Assembly: GCA_009599575.1 (NCBI GenBank)
Contig: VWND01000010.1
Coordinates: 1,259,843 to 1,323,842 of the forward strand
DNA: 64,000 nucleotides
From: Blumeriella jaapii
Lineage: Eukaryota > Ascomycota > Leotiomycetes > Helotiales > Drepanopezizaceae
Direction: 5' to 3'
The notes under the pieces were generated by a model that saw only the letters and a program-made list of their open reading frames with translations, ran no database searches and was not told the origin of the DNA. The translations under genes were made by a program, and so were the position numbers. This document shows, one piece after another, positions 14,301 through 25,113 of this stretch. The stretch's first letter is position 1, and each line of letters starts with the position of its first letter.

Positions 14301-17033
14301 ACTCGTCAATCACGGGTGCCATGATAGGGTCCAGATAGTCTGCTGTGAGATTGTCCACACAGAGCTCCAGCGTCCGCAAGCCCTGGCCTACAAGATCTGA
14401 TCCTGCTCTCAGAGCAACAACAAGAGGTCGCATGAGGTAGCTGAGATGAGGGAGTAGATTGCTCAGTCGTGCTGGCACGGTGAGACACAATTCGACGTAG
14501 AGATCGCGGTCACCTGGCTTCCGAGCTGCCAAGAGCAGATTGTTCAATACCTCAAGCAACATCTCAAGGAGAGGCAGAATCTGCTTGTATAAGTGTTCAA
14601 ATTTGCCCCCCCCAATGCTGCGGAAGAGTGATCGCAGCAGCAAGAAGTAATTCATTGGCTCCTCGGCCGTCGTTGACAGCTCGATAGACTTGGTCACGAT
14701 GTCGAGAACATGGGGCAAAAGGACCTGCTCATTCTGGTTTGAGAAGAGGGTCACTGCCATGAACGCAAGCTTGAATAGACGAAGCAAGATGGAGGACTTT
14801 TTTACGTCAGCTGTACCAACTTGATCGATCCTATCCATGAGAAATCTCAGGAGCATTCCGGCAAAGCTGGGTGAGGTTGCTTCGCTTGCGAGGAAGAACT
14901 GCGGGACATGGAGAAGAGCCGTGTGCTCGAAAATCATATCGTAAAGCTTAGGAATCTCCTCGTGAAACACCTCATGGAACGTAGCGGGATCAATGCAATG
15001 AAAAACCGTAGCGAAGGTTTCCAAGAGATCTTTCTCCTCCTTGCTACTAGACACCATGTAGTGATTTGCCAAGAACTCGACAGGGGATGCGTATTGCGAC
15101 TCCGTTGCTGGTTTGTCGATTTCGTAGTACCGAAAGACGTAGGCACCTTCTCGAAAAAGCTTGATGATGACTTGGACCTCCTCTGCTGTAAACCCGTACG
15201 AAACTTCTTGCCAGTGAGCTGGTGCATTCGCTGGTTCAACCGGTGTGCCAACATTGCAAGCCTTCAACTGGTAGAACGTGTTCTTCAGGCCATTCATTAG
15301 ATTCTTGAACAAGAACTTGTTGTCCGCCACTGGGTCGGCCCCGCGGTCTCTTGGGTTGGATGTTTTGATCGGCATGGCTGTGAAGATGTCGATTTCATCC
15401 CAATCGGGCGGGTTGTCTTTGTCTGCCAGATAATTGTCAGGTGAGGCATCGATCGACTGCTGAGCATACAACTTAGACAGCTTCACGGCATTGGGGTATT
15501 GCCTGTTCATGGCCGCGAATTTGTCCCCGATCGCATTCAAGATCATGATCAGGTAGTGACGAGCGTCCGCTTTGTTGGGCATTTTTGCTATACATTCGGC
15601 CATGTTGAGCAGTAGCTTCGCACTCATGGTCTGGAAGCTGGTACCAGGAAAGCTGTCCTGCAGATTCTTGGTGTAAACCTCGACCGTCTTTCGGATCTGC
15701 TGCGGTTCCAAAGCATCACGGACGTGGTGGATAAGATCAGCCAGCATGCTATAAGCAAGGGGCCGCATCGTCTCATAAACCGTCAGGCCATCCCCAACCA
15801 AGGTCCTCTCGTCTAGAAGCTCGTCAATCTTGGCCAGGAAGATCTTCCGGAAATTGAAGTTGATGATGTGGCGGATCGCTACCAGAAGCTCCTTTCTCGC
15901 TCCGGACTTCTCGCGCGGACAGTCTTTCAACAGCCGTACAACGATGTTCGGCAGAGTTGGCAAGAAATCCGTGAGTTGCTGGGAGTACACGCGGAGGAGA
16001 TACGCCAAGAAACTCATGGTCTTGACCTGGGCTGTGATGAACTCTCCAAACGCAGCTCGATTTCGGATATTGGGGCTGACGCCTGTGAAAATGGTGCCTC
16101 TCGCAGCCGCTTCGGCATGGGCCTGTTCCTGTGGTTGTGCCTGGAGCAGGAGAACGCGCTTGATCAGGGGCACAAAAAGCTTGACATTGGCCCCTACAGT
16201 TGCCCGATAGACCTGGAAGATGGACACGACAATGATCGGGCACTCCGCTAGGACCTTGAACGACTGCATTCCTTTCAACAGTGGCCGAGTTTGTTGCTGA
16301 GGGTCTGCGCCCAGATCTGACACGGAAGCGATGGGCGAGCCGGGCCGCGGGGAGTTTTGGAAGGTTTGTGAGCTGCCCGGGGTTGACGGGAAGTTGGAGG
16401 TTGGGTTGTCCAGCTGGTCTCTGACCACGGTTTCCATCTGATCAAACAGCTCCTGAATGAGGCTGAGGAACGGCTGGACCTTGTCCTGCAGCACCTTGGT
16501 CTGGTTGCGCATGATGTCCATGATGGTCTTGACACATAGCGAAGCATTCTCCTCATTGTCGATTCGGACCAGGCTCATCAGCAGATCAACGACTTGCTCC
16601 GCGAAGGGCTCAAAGGTATCGGGGGGGTTCGAGGGCAGGCGGTACAGAATCTCGAGTACGCAGTGCCTCAGTTTCTATTGAGCGTCAGTACCCCGCCAGG
16701 CTTTCGCCGCTTGCATCACCTACCTGCTCCGAGGATGTGCTGACAAAAACCGGCGGGTTCTTGAGGATGGAGATGAAGATAGGGAGGAGCTTCTCCAGGA
16801 ATGGCTTATAGATGGGGCCGGTGATGTAGTGCTCGAGCTGGTCGCGCAGTTGGATCGCGGCCTCGACCTTGACTTTGACATCTAGGAGAAGGAATGGTTA
16901 GCCACCGGTCTGCTTGATACATCCTCACTGGAGCATGGGCATCGTGTTTGCACGGGCTGGTGGCCACGGCCTTACCTGTCTCTGGCTTGCTCAACCGCTC
17001 CACCACCAAATCGATGGTGTTCTGATTCGACAT
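5317..17033 (-). CDS. TRA1: TRA1, SAGA/NuA4 pseudokinase scaffold (TRRAP homologue)
   Basis: Three exons: 16976-17033, 16724-16881 and 5317-16674, with introns of 94 and 49 nt, giving 3857 aa (yeast Tra1 is about 3744). Family: Tra1 is the activator-binding subunit shared by the SAGA and NuA4 histone acetyltransferase complexes in the nucleus. Seen: a very long helical-repeat N-terminal region; a FAT region at roughly 2650-3210; a low-complexity Lys/Ser/Thr/Pro linker near 3215-3300; a PI3K-like region at roughly 3480-3800; and a FATC end finishing in LFMPYL. Where active PIKKs carry the DRHxxN loop and DFG, this protein has [10 protein letters not shown] and TGNIWG, so it should be catalytically dead like its homologues. 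The third exon is one uninterrupted 11,358-bp frame. The start in exon 1 ([14 protein letters not shown]) is joined in phase 1. Confidence 0.96.
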
Positions 17034-17874
17034 GGCTGCGACGTTGCCTTCGCACTGGGCGCAAGCCTTTCTCTCACGAGGGCGGCCTCATTCGAAGCGA
17101 TACCAATGGCAGGAGATCCGCGCTTCGAAGTTGTGTGTGTGTATGCGGGGGGGGGGGGGGGGACGAAGAAGTCGAGGTGGAAGGCTCGCGTTCCCGTTGA
17201 CAATTCGTGGTGTTCGTCGAGACGGGTGAACGCGATCGTGTGTACACGATCGGATGTAAATAATGGAAGATTTGCAGAAGTTAAAGTGAGGATGAAGAGG
17301 AGGAGGAGGAGGAGGAGGAGGAAGAGGGGGGGAGGAGAGGGAGAAGAGGAGTAGGAAGGGCAAAAGCGCAAGGCTTCGTAAGGCTCTGGTTCCCGTGGTG
17401 AGGCTCAAGTCTTGTCGCGTCTTTCTTTTCCTGACGATGGGGACGCCCGTCGACCCTGACCAGCTTGTGTGCGGCCGAAATGCCCGCTTGCTGCGGAGGA
17501 GCGGGGCGGGGCGGGGTGGGGCGGAGAAAAGCGGAACCAAAAGGATCGGGTATGTTGTGGGAGGCAGAGAATTCGGATCTTCAACCATCATCAGACGAAA
17601 TACCTCTCGAAATCAGCAACGTGGCCGAGCAGTACTGTACTTGTTCTCGAAACACTCAACCAGTGTCGGATCTCAACGACAGTCTGGAAGTATATCAGGG
17701 TATTGCGGGGAAGCCTTTGTACAAGAGCACGCATCGGCAATGGGGTGCATAGCAACTTCTTACGATATATGATGTTGGTTGTCATGAACCTCGTGTGATC
17801 TAATAGCCGCTTCCCTATTCCTTTACTCAAGCCTTACTTATGAGGGGTGATCTATCCTCACGGTCGAATCTTGG
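17034..17874. other. TRA1 upstream region with G-run and purine tract
   Basis: This holds the TRA1 promoter side and the 3' flank of the DUF3433 remnant. A run of about 16 G lies at 17147-17162 after a GT repeat. A GGA/GAG-rich purine tract lies at about 17290-17350, and a GGGGC-rich patch near 17500-17525. No gene is recognised. Confidence 0.6.
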
Positions 17875-19660
17875 CTAGGCGAGCAATAAATCAATCCATT
17901 GCTTGCTTGCATCGGACAAGCTTTCACAGCACCTCGCGCCAAACGTATTCTTAGCCCACCAACTTTCGTGTAACGAAAGGTGCCTGACTCGCAGAGCTCG
18001 CCAAAAGGTGAGTTGAGGTGGAAGCGAGGCATACTTGACGAGCAAGGACGAAGACGCTTTTGCTCTCCCTTTTCGAAGTTCTTCGAACGGTTGCAAGAGA
18101 TCAAGGGCCCGATTTAACATGATCCACATCGGTTCAACCAGAGTTGTAAACACTGCCGGGGCATAATTCTCCATAATGGAGGGGACAATCTGGCTACCAG
18201 AAGGACTGCGAATGCCTGTCTCGATTTAATGCTAGTACCAGATAATATACGAGAGAGGGGCTGACCTTGACGCATCGTGCTTTGGATTTGCAAGGTAGAA
18301 ACAGTAGCCGCAGCAATCAACAGAAGGCCGATGAAGAAAATTTCAGTCACAGCTCTGAACTCTAAGGGCTGAAAGGGAGCAAATGGCTTCCAAATCGTGT
18401 CAGTGGGGGATCCGAATCGAGCAGAGCTAACACTCAGATCGCCCTGAGTAGGTACTGATACAATGGCTGCTCCATCGGCATCAGTCTCAAGCAAACGGAA
18501 TCTCTTCCTCTGCAGCGCCCGCGCCATCAGATTAGTGATCAATGTGCCATTGTCGTTTGCGAAGCTTGCGCCTGAAATCCGAATCGAATGAATCATGGAC
18601 ATGAGGTCACTAATAGATGCTGGGTCAAAGCGTAGATAGCTAGCTCGGCTATGGGTATGGTACCACAAGAGCGTTGACAAAAGAGCAACAATCCCAAGAG
18701 CAATCTCGACAATGATTGCTTTGGTTCTCACCGGTGTTATAGCCCCAGGATGATCCTTTCGAGTCCCGGTTACGCTGACGTGAAACTCACGAGAACTGTA
18801 CCGAGTCTCACAGAAGATGGCGGTAATGTTATCGTAAGTGACAATCCCAGTATGGGAAGCAGCTGAGGCCCAGACGGCAAGAAAGCTTTTGGAAAACTCT
18901 GGGGATTTTTCGGATTTGCCAAAAACCAAGTGGACTTTGCATCGCTAAAATATCCGACATAGGCAATCTTTTGACCAAATTCGCGGTTTTTCGTATCTGG
19001 CAAGCCAATCATGGGAACCGTGCAACCTTCCCATTGCTGAAAGAGTAACTGCGGGGTTTCTCTTGTACTATCTCGGCAGGTGAACAAGTAAGGTATGTGT
19101 AGTAGGCCTTGGCTGTAGTGGACCATAGTTCTGAAGGCAAGGGAGATTCGGGAGACGGCTGCGGACGAAACGGGAGGATCGCATACTCGCGGGTTGATAA
19201 CGAGGGCAGTTTTTGGCCTAGCCAAGAGAAGGTGTAGGCGGTGTTGAAGAAACTTGATGTGAGGATACCGGATTGGTCGCTGAGGGGAACCAAGGTTGTA
19301 CTCGCACTTAAATTCGCTGGTCTGGTTCAAGCGAAGATCTCGGTATTCAATCTAGCGGATTTCCAGGAGTGATAACCCAGAACATGATCAACATGATGAA
19401 TAAGGCGTGAAATACCCCGAAATTCCTGAGATATGTCAATCGGGAACAGTACCTTGGGTTTATGATCCACATACACCCTACGGAACGCCGCGAATGGAAT
19501 GAGTGTGAGGAAGTCGATGGGATATTGAAAAAGTAGAGATTCTTGAGCGGTGGCGCCAAGGCAAGACAACCGGGGCGGGAATACCAAACATCCATTGACT
19601 ATTTGAATACACATGCAGCTATAAGGCACGAGCATCCAAGTAGATGACGCTGAAGATTCA
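17875..19660 (-). pseudogene. Decayed DUF3433-family membrane protein gene
   Basis: Pieces of the fungal DUF3433 membrane-protein family appear in order on the minus strand, but in different frames. N-terminal: GATAQESLLFQYPIDFLTLIPF (read as two adjoining parts). Then MLIMFWVITP, FNTAYTFSWLGQKLPS, TYLTCSPA, KIAYVGYFSDAKS, FLAVWAS, NITAIFCETRYSSRE, and near the C-terminus YAPAVFTTLVEP and LQPFEELRKG. Two changes of frame are explained by good introns: GTATGT..CAG near 19.45-19.50 kb, and GTCAGC..CAG near 18.2 kb. At least three others have no intron that fits: one just after VITP followed by an in-frame TGA, one before GCTVP, and one before FLAVWAS. The final membrane segment is also scrambled. 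The family's function is not established. A wrong assembly in a low-quality stretch is the alternative. Confidence 0.65.
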
Positions 19661-20012
19661 GTATCCACGTGAATGATAACAAGCCAGTCAAAAACCAATG
19701 TTTTCGTCTCGGGACACCATCTACGGACAAATTGCTTGGGACAGATGGCATTGCATACGACAGCTACACACGGTTGAATCGCTATAGGCACAATATTAGA
19801 GCCAAGAATCTTGAAACCACCGAGGGCAACCGAGTTGAGCGGTGGCCGTAGATTGTGGAGCCGTTTCTGAGATACTGTATGTATTGTACATATAGACGCT
19901 GAAAATCGAAACGCGCGAGACGCGTCGCTAGCGTGGCTTTAAGCGCTGGCGAATGTAGGTAAGCGCTCACGTTCCAACAACCTTCTGTGCTCCGTTGGAC
20001 ATCGACTTCAGA

Positions 20013-20849
20013 ATGAACGAGGATCTTCAGAATGAGGTCGAGGCTATCAACTCAATCTATGGGGACGGTGCGCTTGTTGCTGCAGGTGAAAGCTGTGTTT
20101 ACATCCTGCGAATCCCTCGGCATGATGCGTCATTGAGAATACACTTTCCTCCTGATTACCCATCTGCTCCCCCTTCCATCGTTGGCACAGAGAGCTCCGG
20201 GGAACATGCGCGGAAAGGCGACGCTGCACATGTTCTTGAAGCATTTCGCGATGCTCTTGAAAGGCTGTATCAGCCGGGCGAAGTCTGCTTGTTTGATGTG
20301 ATAGAGGAAGTCAATGGAACCTTGCCTGGCGCCTCGGAGGACGAAGTGGAGGAAAATGGTAAGCTGAAAATCGTTGAGGGAAGTGCGGATACGGAGCGAG
20401 AGATGAAGAGCGACGCGCGAATTGACTTTCAAGTCCCTTGGACCCTCTCGGATGTTGTGGTCGAGCTGAAGTCGGTCTTCGTTGCTCGCTCAGCTCCAGT
20501 CTCTGCACCAGATGAAGCCAAGCGTTACCTCCAGCATCTGCTGGATATCGACAAAAAGGTTCGCTCTGCTACCCACAACATCACGGCGTGGCGAATAAGA
20601 GGCGAGCAAGGCGTTACATACCAGGACTGTGATGACGATGGAGAGACAGCGGCTGGAGGGCGAGTGCTTCACCTCATGCAACTGATGGATATTTGGAACG
20701 TTATGGTTGTGGTTACGAGATGGTACGGCGGTCATCAGCTCGGGCCGAAGCGCTTCAGTATTATCAACACAGTCGCGAGGGATGCATTTGTCAAAGGAGG
20801 GTTTGTGCAAGAGGACAATTTAGCCGCAAAAAAGAAAGGCAAGCGATGA
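20013..20849 (+). CDS. YIH1: YIH1/IMPACT homologue, Gcn2 regulator
   Basis: One uninterrupted exon of 278 aa. Family: Yih1 binds Gcn1 through its RWD domain and so limits activation of the kinase Gcn2, damping general amino acid control in the cytoplasm. Seen: an N-terminal RWD domain (residues about 3-105, with EVEAINSIYGD and FPPDYPSAPP), an acidic linker, and a C-terminal UPF0029/IMPACT domain (about 140-270, with AWRIRGEQG, DCDDDGETAAGGR and VVVTRWYGGHQLGPKRF). Start: the first ATG in frame, at 20013, begins MNEDLQNEVEAI, which matches RWD starts. The gene is divergent from the DUF3433 remnant and converges on the FAD monooxygenase. Confidence 0.93.
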   Translation: MNEDLQNEVEAINSIYGDGALVAAGESCVYILRIPRHDASLRIHFPPDYPSAPPSIVGTESSGEHARKGDAAHVLEAFRDALERLYQPGEVCLFDVIEEVNGTLPGASEDEVEENGKLKIVEGSADTEREMKSDARIDFQVPWTLSDVVVELKSVFVARSAPVSAPDEAKRYLQHLLDIDKKVRSATHNITAWRIRGEQGVTYQDCDDDGETAAGGRVLHLMQLMDIWNVMVVVTRWYGGHQLGPKRFSIINTVARDAFVKGGFVQEDNLAAKKKGKR

Positions 20850-21192
20850 TTCCGGCGCTCTTCGAAGGACCAATCAAAAAGATCCACTGGCTACCCCATC
20901 TCTCACATTCTGGGCAACGGCAATGGAAAATGCGCTATTCTAAGCTATTGCAGTCTGGGACAAAATGCTTCCGCTTCAAGACACCATAATTGCTACTGGC
21001 GGGGTCTTTGGCCAGGTAGCCGCGACGCGTGAGACTTTGGTATCTAAGAAAAAGGAGCAGAATCATGAAACACCAGTGCCAAATTCTAGCACAAAGACTG
21101 CGGCGTTGGCGACTCCCATCGTTTTCAGTACACAGGGCAAGCTCCAGAGACAAGGAGCCAATCTTGGCCTGATCCGAGGCGAGTGCCAACAG
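20850..21192. other. Short convergent 3' gap
   Basis: This is the space between the stop codons of YIH1 (+) and the FAD monooxygenase (-). It presumably holds both 3' ends. Nothing else is seen. Confidence 0.6.
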
Positions 21193-23028
21193 TCAATTCT
21201 TCCTCGAAACGGCTCTGAGTGAAGTTCGGTAGAGTGTGCCCGCAGCCATGGCACCAACTGTAGCGAGCAGTCCAACGAGAAGCGCTGTGTTTGATATCTG
21301 GGTCTCTTCAATCACTCTAGACCAGCTGGTCTTCCCTTCTGCCCTTAGCTCATCAGCCCCCGACCCGGCAAGATCAAATTCACTCCAATCGATGGAGCTC
21401 GTTCTCGTTTGGTACGGAATAACCGCATCTGCCCAATTGTTTGTGATGAGTCCTGCTTCGTTCTTGTACCAAGAGTTGCAGTTAGGGTCGGCGAAGGCGG
21501 ATTGTCTCAAGCGAGTCTGTATCTCGTCGTTGTATGCCTTGGTAACGCTGACCTTGGGTGTAAGTCGGAGGCTTTCACCACGAGCCTTCGCAGCTTTCAC
21601 TTTTTTTATCAATGCGTTTATGTATAATGATTGGGCCTCTATCATCAGAATGATACTATTATGGCCAAGATTTGTGTTCGGACCTGTTGAAGCGTCAGCG
21701 CCAAGCGCTCGTTTGGCCCAAATTTGTTCTTACCATAAAGCATTGCGAAATTCGGAAGTGTTGGTACTGTCATCCCGAGATAAGCAGAGGCTCCCGAGAC
21801 CCAAGTGTCCTCGATCGACTTCCCGTCAATGCCTCGGATCTTTATCGGGTACATGAACTGTGTGGTATTGAAACCAGTTGCAAGGACCAGAATGTCAAAC
21901 TTGTAATCTCTCCCGTCGTTGATCTTGACGCCCGTGGGAGTGATCTCCTGAATTTTGCCGATTTCCAACGTCACGTTTGGCCGTGTGAAGGTGGGGAAGT
22001 AGTCATCTGTGATAATGACACGCTTGCAGCCCATAGCATACTGAGGCTGAAGCTGCTCTCGTAGTCTGACGTATCTTTCTCCGGGCAATTGGGATTCCAG
22101 ATGACTCTTTGATGCAATCATCATAGACTCATGGATTGGCGACTTGACATCAAAAACGACGTCGAAGAACGATTCTCTGAAATCCATAAGACCTGCGCGA
22201 TATCTTCGACGGACAAATGGGACGTATTTGTATATGGCCTGTCGCAACGAAGATATTGCGTTGTCATTCCGTGGAATGACCCAGTTGGGCGTTCTTTGGA
22301 AGACTGTCAAGCTTCCACAGACTTTGGCGATCTCGGGAATTATCTGGGCAGCAGTAGCACCGTTCCCAATGATTCCAATCTTCTTGTCTCGCAGACTATA
22401 GTCCCAGTCCCACCTTGCAGAATGCATGGACTTCCCTTCGAAAGATTCCAGTCCCTTGATGTCGGGATACTTTGGAATGTTCAACTGCCCGACGCCTGAG
22501 ACAAGAAAGTCAGATGTGATTGTATATTCTTTCCCAAACTCCGCGTCCTTGCTGCCCAGCCGAGCGACTTTCGTCTTCCACGTGTGCGATACTTCATCCC
22601 ACCAAGACTCTTCAACAGAAGTGTTGAAACGGATGTGCTTGAACAATCGATATTTGTGAGCAACGTCTACGAGGTAGTCGAGGATCTCTTCTTGGCCTGG
22701 ATATTCTCTGGTCCAATTTGGATTTGGCTCGAACGAAAGCGAATAGAGATGGCTCCAGACGTCCTGCACGAGGATAATATGTTAGCTACAAACCCGCCCG
22801 CACGCAACCATGTGGGCATACACAACAACATCCCGGGTATCTTTGATCGTTCCAAGTACCACCAACTTGGTTACCCTTTTCTACAATAATGAAGCTTCGC
22901 CCGTTGCCTTTTCGTATCATGTCAATTGCAGTTGTCATGCCGGACAATCCTGCTCCAATTATCAAGACATCGGCTCGGTTGGTATTTCTGCCATAGTGGA
23001 CGTTGGGGTACGGATTGGGGTCGGACAT
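21193..23028 (-). CDS. FAD-dependent Baeyer-Villiger-type monooxygenase
   Basis: Three exons: 22822-23028, 21734-22763 and 21193-21683, with introns of 58 and 50 nt (donors GTATGC and GTAAGA), giving 575 aa. The family uses NADPH and O2 to insert oxygen into ketones or hydroxylate substrates. Seen: an N-terminal FAD Rossmann motif GAGLSG (residues about 25-30), [27 protein letters not shown], a BVMO-like fingerprint [11 protein letters not shown], a second nucleotide motif GNGATA, and VLATGF. The last two follow the order usual for class B flavin monooxygenases. The exon 2/3 join recreates [10 protein letters not shown], which is conserved in the family. The C-terminal ~20 residues before the end ([19 protein letters not shown]) look like a single membrane anchor. 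The substrate cannot be told. The fingerprint has Ser for Thr and Asp for Pro at two positions. Confidence 0.9.
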
Positions 23029-23842
23029 GGTCTGTGGAGCTGTTGATTACCTAGGTATGGAGAGAGCTCTGACCTCTTGGGAAGATAAAATGGAAGATCA
23101 GATAGATCAGTTTGAACTTGATAGCGTTTAGAAATAGCTCTCTGACTTGGCCGATCTTCCTTCTTGCTTTTGAAGAGGAGCAGTCGTGCCTCGGAGCACC
23201 ACCGGTTGCTAGAAGCGGAGTCATTGCGGAGAGCCTCGCTGCCAGGATTCTTATCTTGCACCTGGTAAAGTAAAGCAGGGGGATGGGGTGTAGGGTGAGT
23301 TGGGGGGGCTGTTGCTTTTCTCCACATTCTCGCTTAAATTTAAGTGGTGGCCGAGTTTGCGTCCATGCCGTAATCAACAAATCGCGATCCAAGTCCACAA
23401 TGGTTTCTGTGTATCAATGCTTGGAAGCTCCGCCATGATCTAACACCTTTGGTAATTTTGACTTTTGCTGGCGTACTTCTAACACGAATCCCTTGAAACA
23501 ACCTTCGCACTCAACATCTGTCCCGAAGTCTAAACAGAAAGCACGGTCGCATGAGCCATTCATGAGCTTGCAGGACGGCTGCTGTTCGTACAGAGATCAA
23601 GGAATGTTTTGATTCAGGAGCTATCTCTGTAAAGGTCCTTTTGATATCATGTCCGCCATACCAGGCAAACGAAAGTGGTCATGTTGACCCTTCCTCCTAA
23701 AACACCGTTTCGCTCACACCCGCAGGTAAATGCTACAAAAACACTTATGTACAAGAATTCCCCTGAGACGCCGCCCTGTTCTCAATCCCTAGATGCAATG
23801 TGAAAGAAAGGCTGTAGCCATCGACCAGCGATGAGAAAAGCT
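23029..23842. other. Intergenic, no gene recognised
   Basis: This is the upstream region of the FAD monooxygenase and the 3' flank of the LPMO gene. Small overlapping frames only. Confidence 0.55.
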
Positions 23843-25113
23843 CTAATGTCTGTGTCGGGCGTGGCGGTGGATATGCTCAGCAGAAAACCGGACAGCTCGC
23901 TTAGCTTTGCTGATAGCGTTGATTTGGATAGCGACGGACTCTCCAGGGGAACAGATTGTACCCGCGGAGAGCCCTTGAATCGTGGACCAGGTTCCGCTGG
24001 CGCATCGCTGAAAAGACGATCCACCGACGCAGTTCCACATACCCTCGGTGCTGCAAGGGCTTCCAGCGGCATGAACTCCAATAGATGGCCCCGAGCTACC
24101 TGGTGAAGCCGGAGGGGGAGTCGGTGTAGCAACGGGAGCATTTCCAAATTGAGCATTCCCTACAATTGGAGCCTTCCCACCTGGGGCTTTCCCACCTGGG
24201 GCCTTTCCGCCTGGGGTTGGAGTTGCGTATGGAGTAGCAGAAACTGTGTTGTTCACGCTCGAGGCGGATGCCTTGACGGAGACTGCTGCAAATATCCCCC
24301 CCGGAATGACTGCGCCAGCAGGTTGGGTCGGTTTGACAATGTACTGTGGATATGAGGAGGCACCAGTGGGAACACCGCAGTTTGTTGGCGATGCCAATGC
24401 CTCTGGAGTTGCTGGTCCATCCATGTCAAGTGAATCACCCGGATCTGGGAATACAACATCTTTCGAGGCCACCGTACGCAACTCCCTCCTTTAATGTTGG
24501 CAGTGAACATGTCTGGAAGCGCATTGAAAGAGGTTATCTGGCGCTCTCTGAGTTGAGTCGTGTTGTGACCTTCAAGTTCCTCTTCACTACGCTTCGAGTT
24601 CGAGACAGTGATCGTGATCGGAGCACAGTTCATGTACATTTCGCGATTCCCCATCTTGTTGAACCAAGTCCATGCCATAACTGCGGTGCCTGTGGGAAGA
24701 GATTCCGGGACCTTGAAGGGAAACTTGTCGGGTACGACAGCAGCGGCATTGTCGCCATTGTTGCCGACAATGTTTTTCATGGGGCAACCGCCCTCGATGG
24801 AATGGATAACTTTCCAACTGCTGCTTGCTGTCGGAGCCTCGTCGTAGGTGACAGAAACCTGGCAAGATCCACCGCCATGCACAGCACTTCCTTGAAATTC
24901 CAGACTCTGAGTTGAACCATGAGGCCAGATATTGTTCGCTCCCTGTGCATCGTACACTCCGGGTCGTTGTTTGCAGGGAAAGTCGCTTCCATCTGCTATG
25001 AGAGGGGAGTTATTAAGACTGGAAAGCCCAAATGGAACCGGAGAAGACATTTTGATGTGGGCGATTACTAGTGCCGAGAGCCCAAAGACGGCAACTGTAG
25101 TTGAGGTGAACAT
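23843..25113 (-). CDS. AA11-like lytic polysaccharide monooxygenase, frameshifted before its C-terminal module
   Basis: Start ATG 25113 gives a signal peptide (MFTSTTVAVFGLSALVIA) whose cleavage would expose an N-terminal His (HIKMSS), as needed for the copper histidine brace. Family: AA11 LPMOs oxidatively cleave chitin. Seen: FPCKQRPGVYDAQGA, SAVHGGGSCQVSVTY with a likely second copper His, HSIEGGCP, AWTWFNKMGNREMYMNCAP, then FTANIKGG. The next conserved part (ASKDVVFPDPGDSLD) is one frame over, so the reading frame shifts at about 24476-24492; no intron fits. Beyond it lie a Thr/Pro/Gly-rich linker with three GGKAP copies and a Cys-rich module (CSTEGMWNCVGG, RCASGTW) like the X278 module of AA11 enzymes. 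Read straight, the first frame runs to a stop at 24253 and loses that module. Real mutation and assembly error are both possible. Confidence 0.8.

Noticed and set aside
6133..16251. Many open frames of 80-340 codons on the plus strand
   Set aside because: They lie antisense to the TRA1 coding exon and follow from its codon bias; none resembles a protein.
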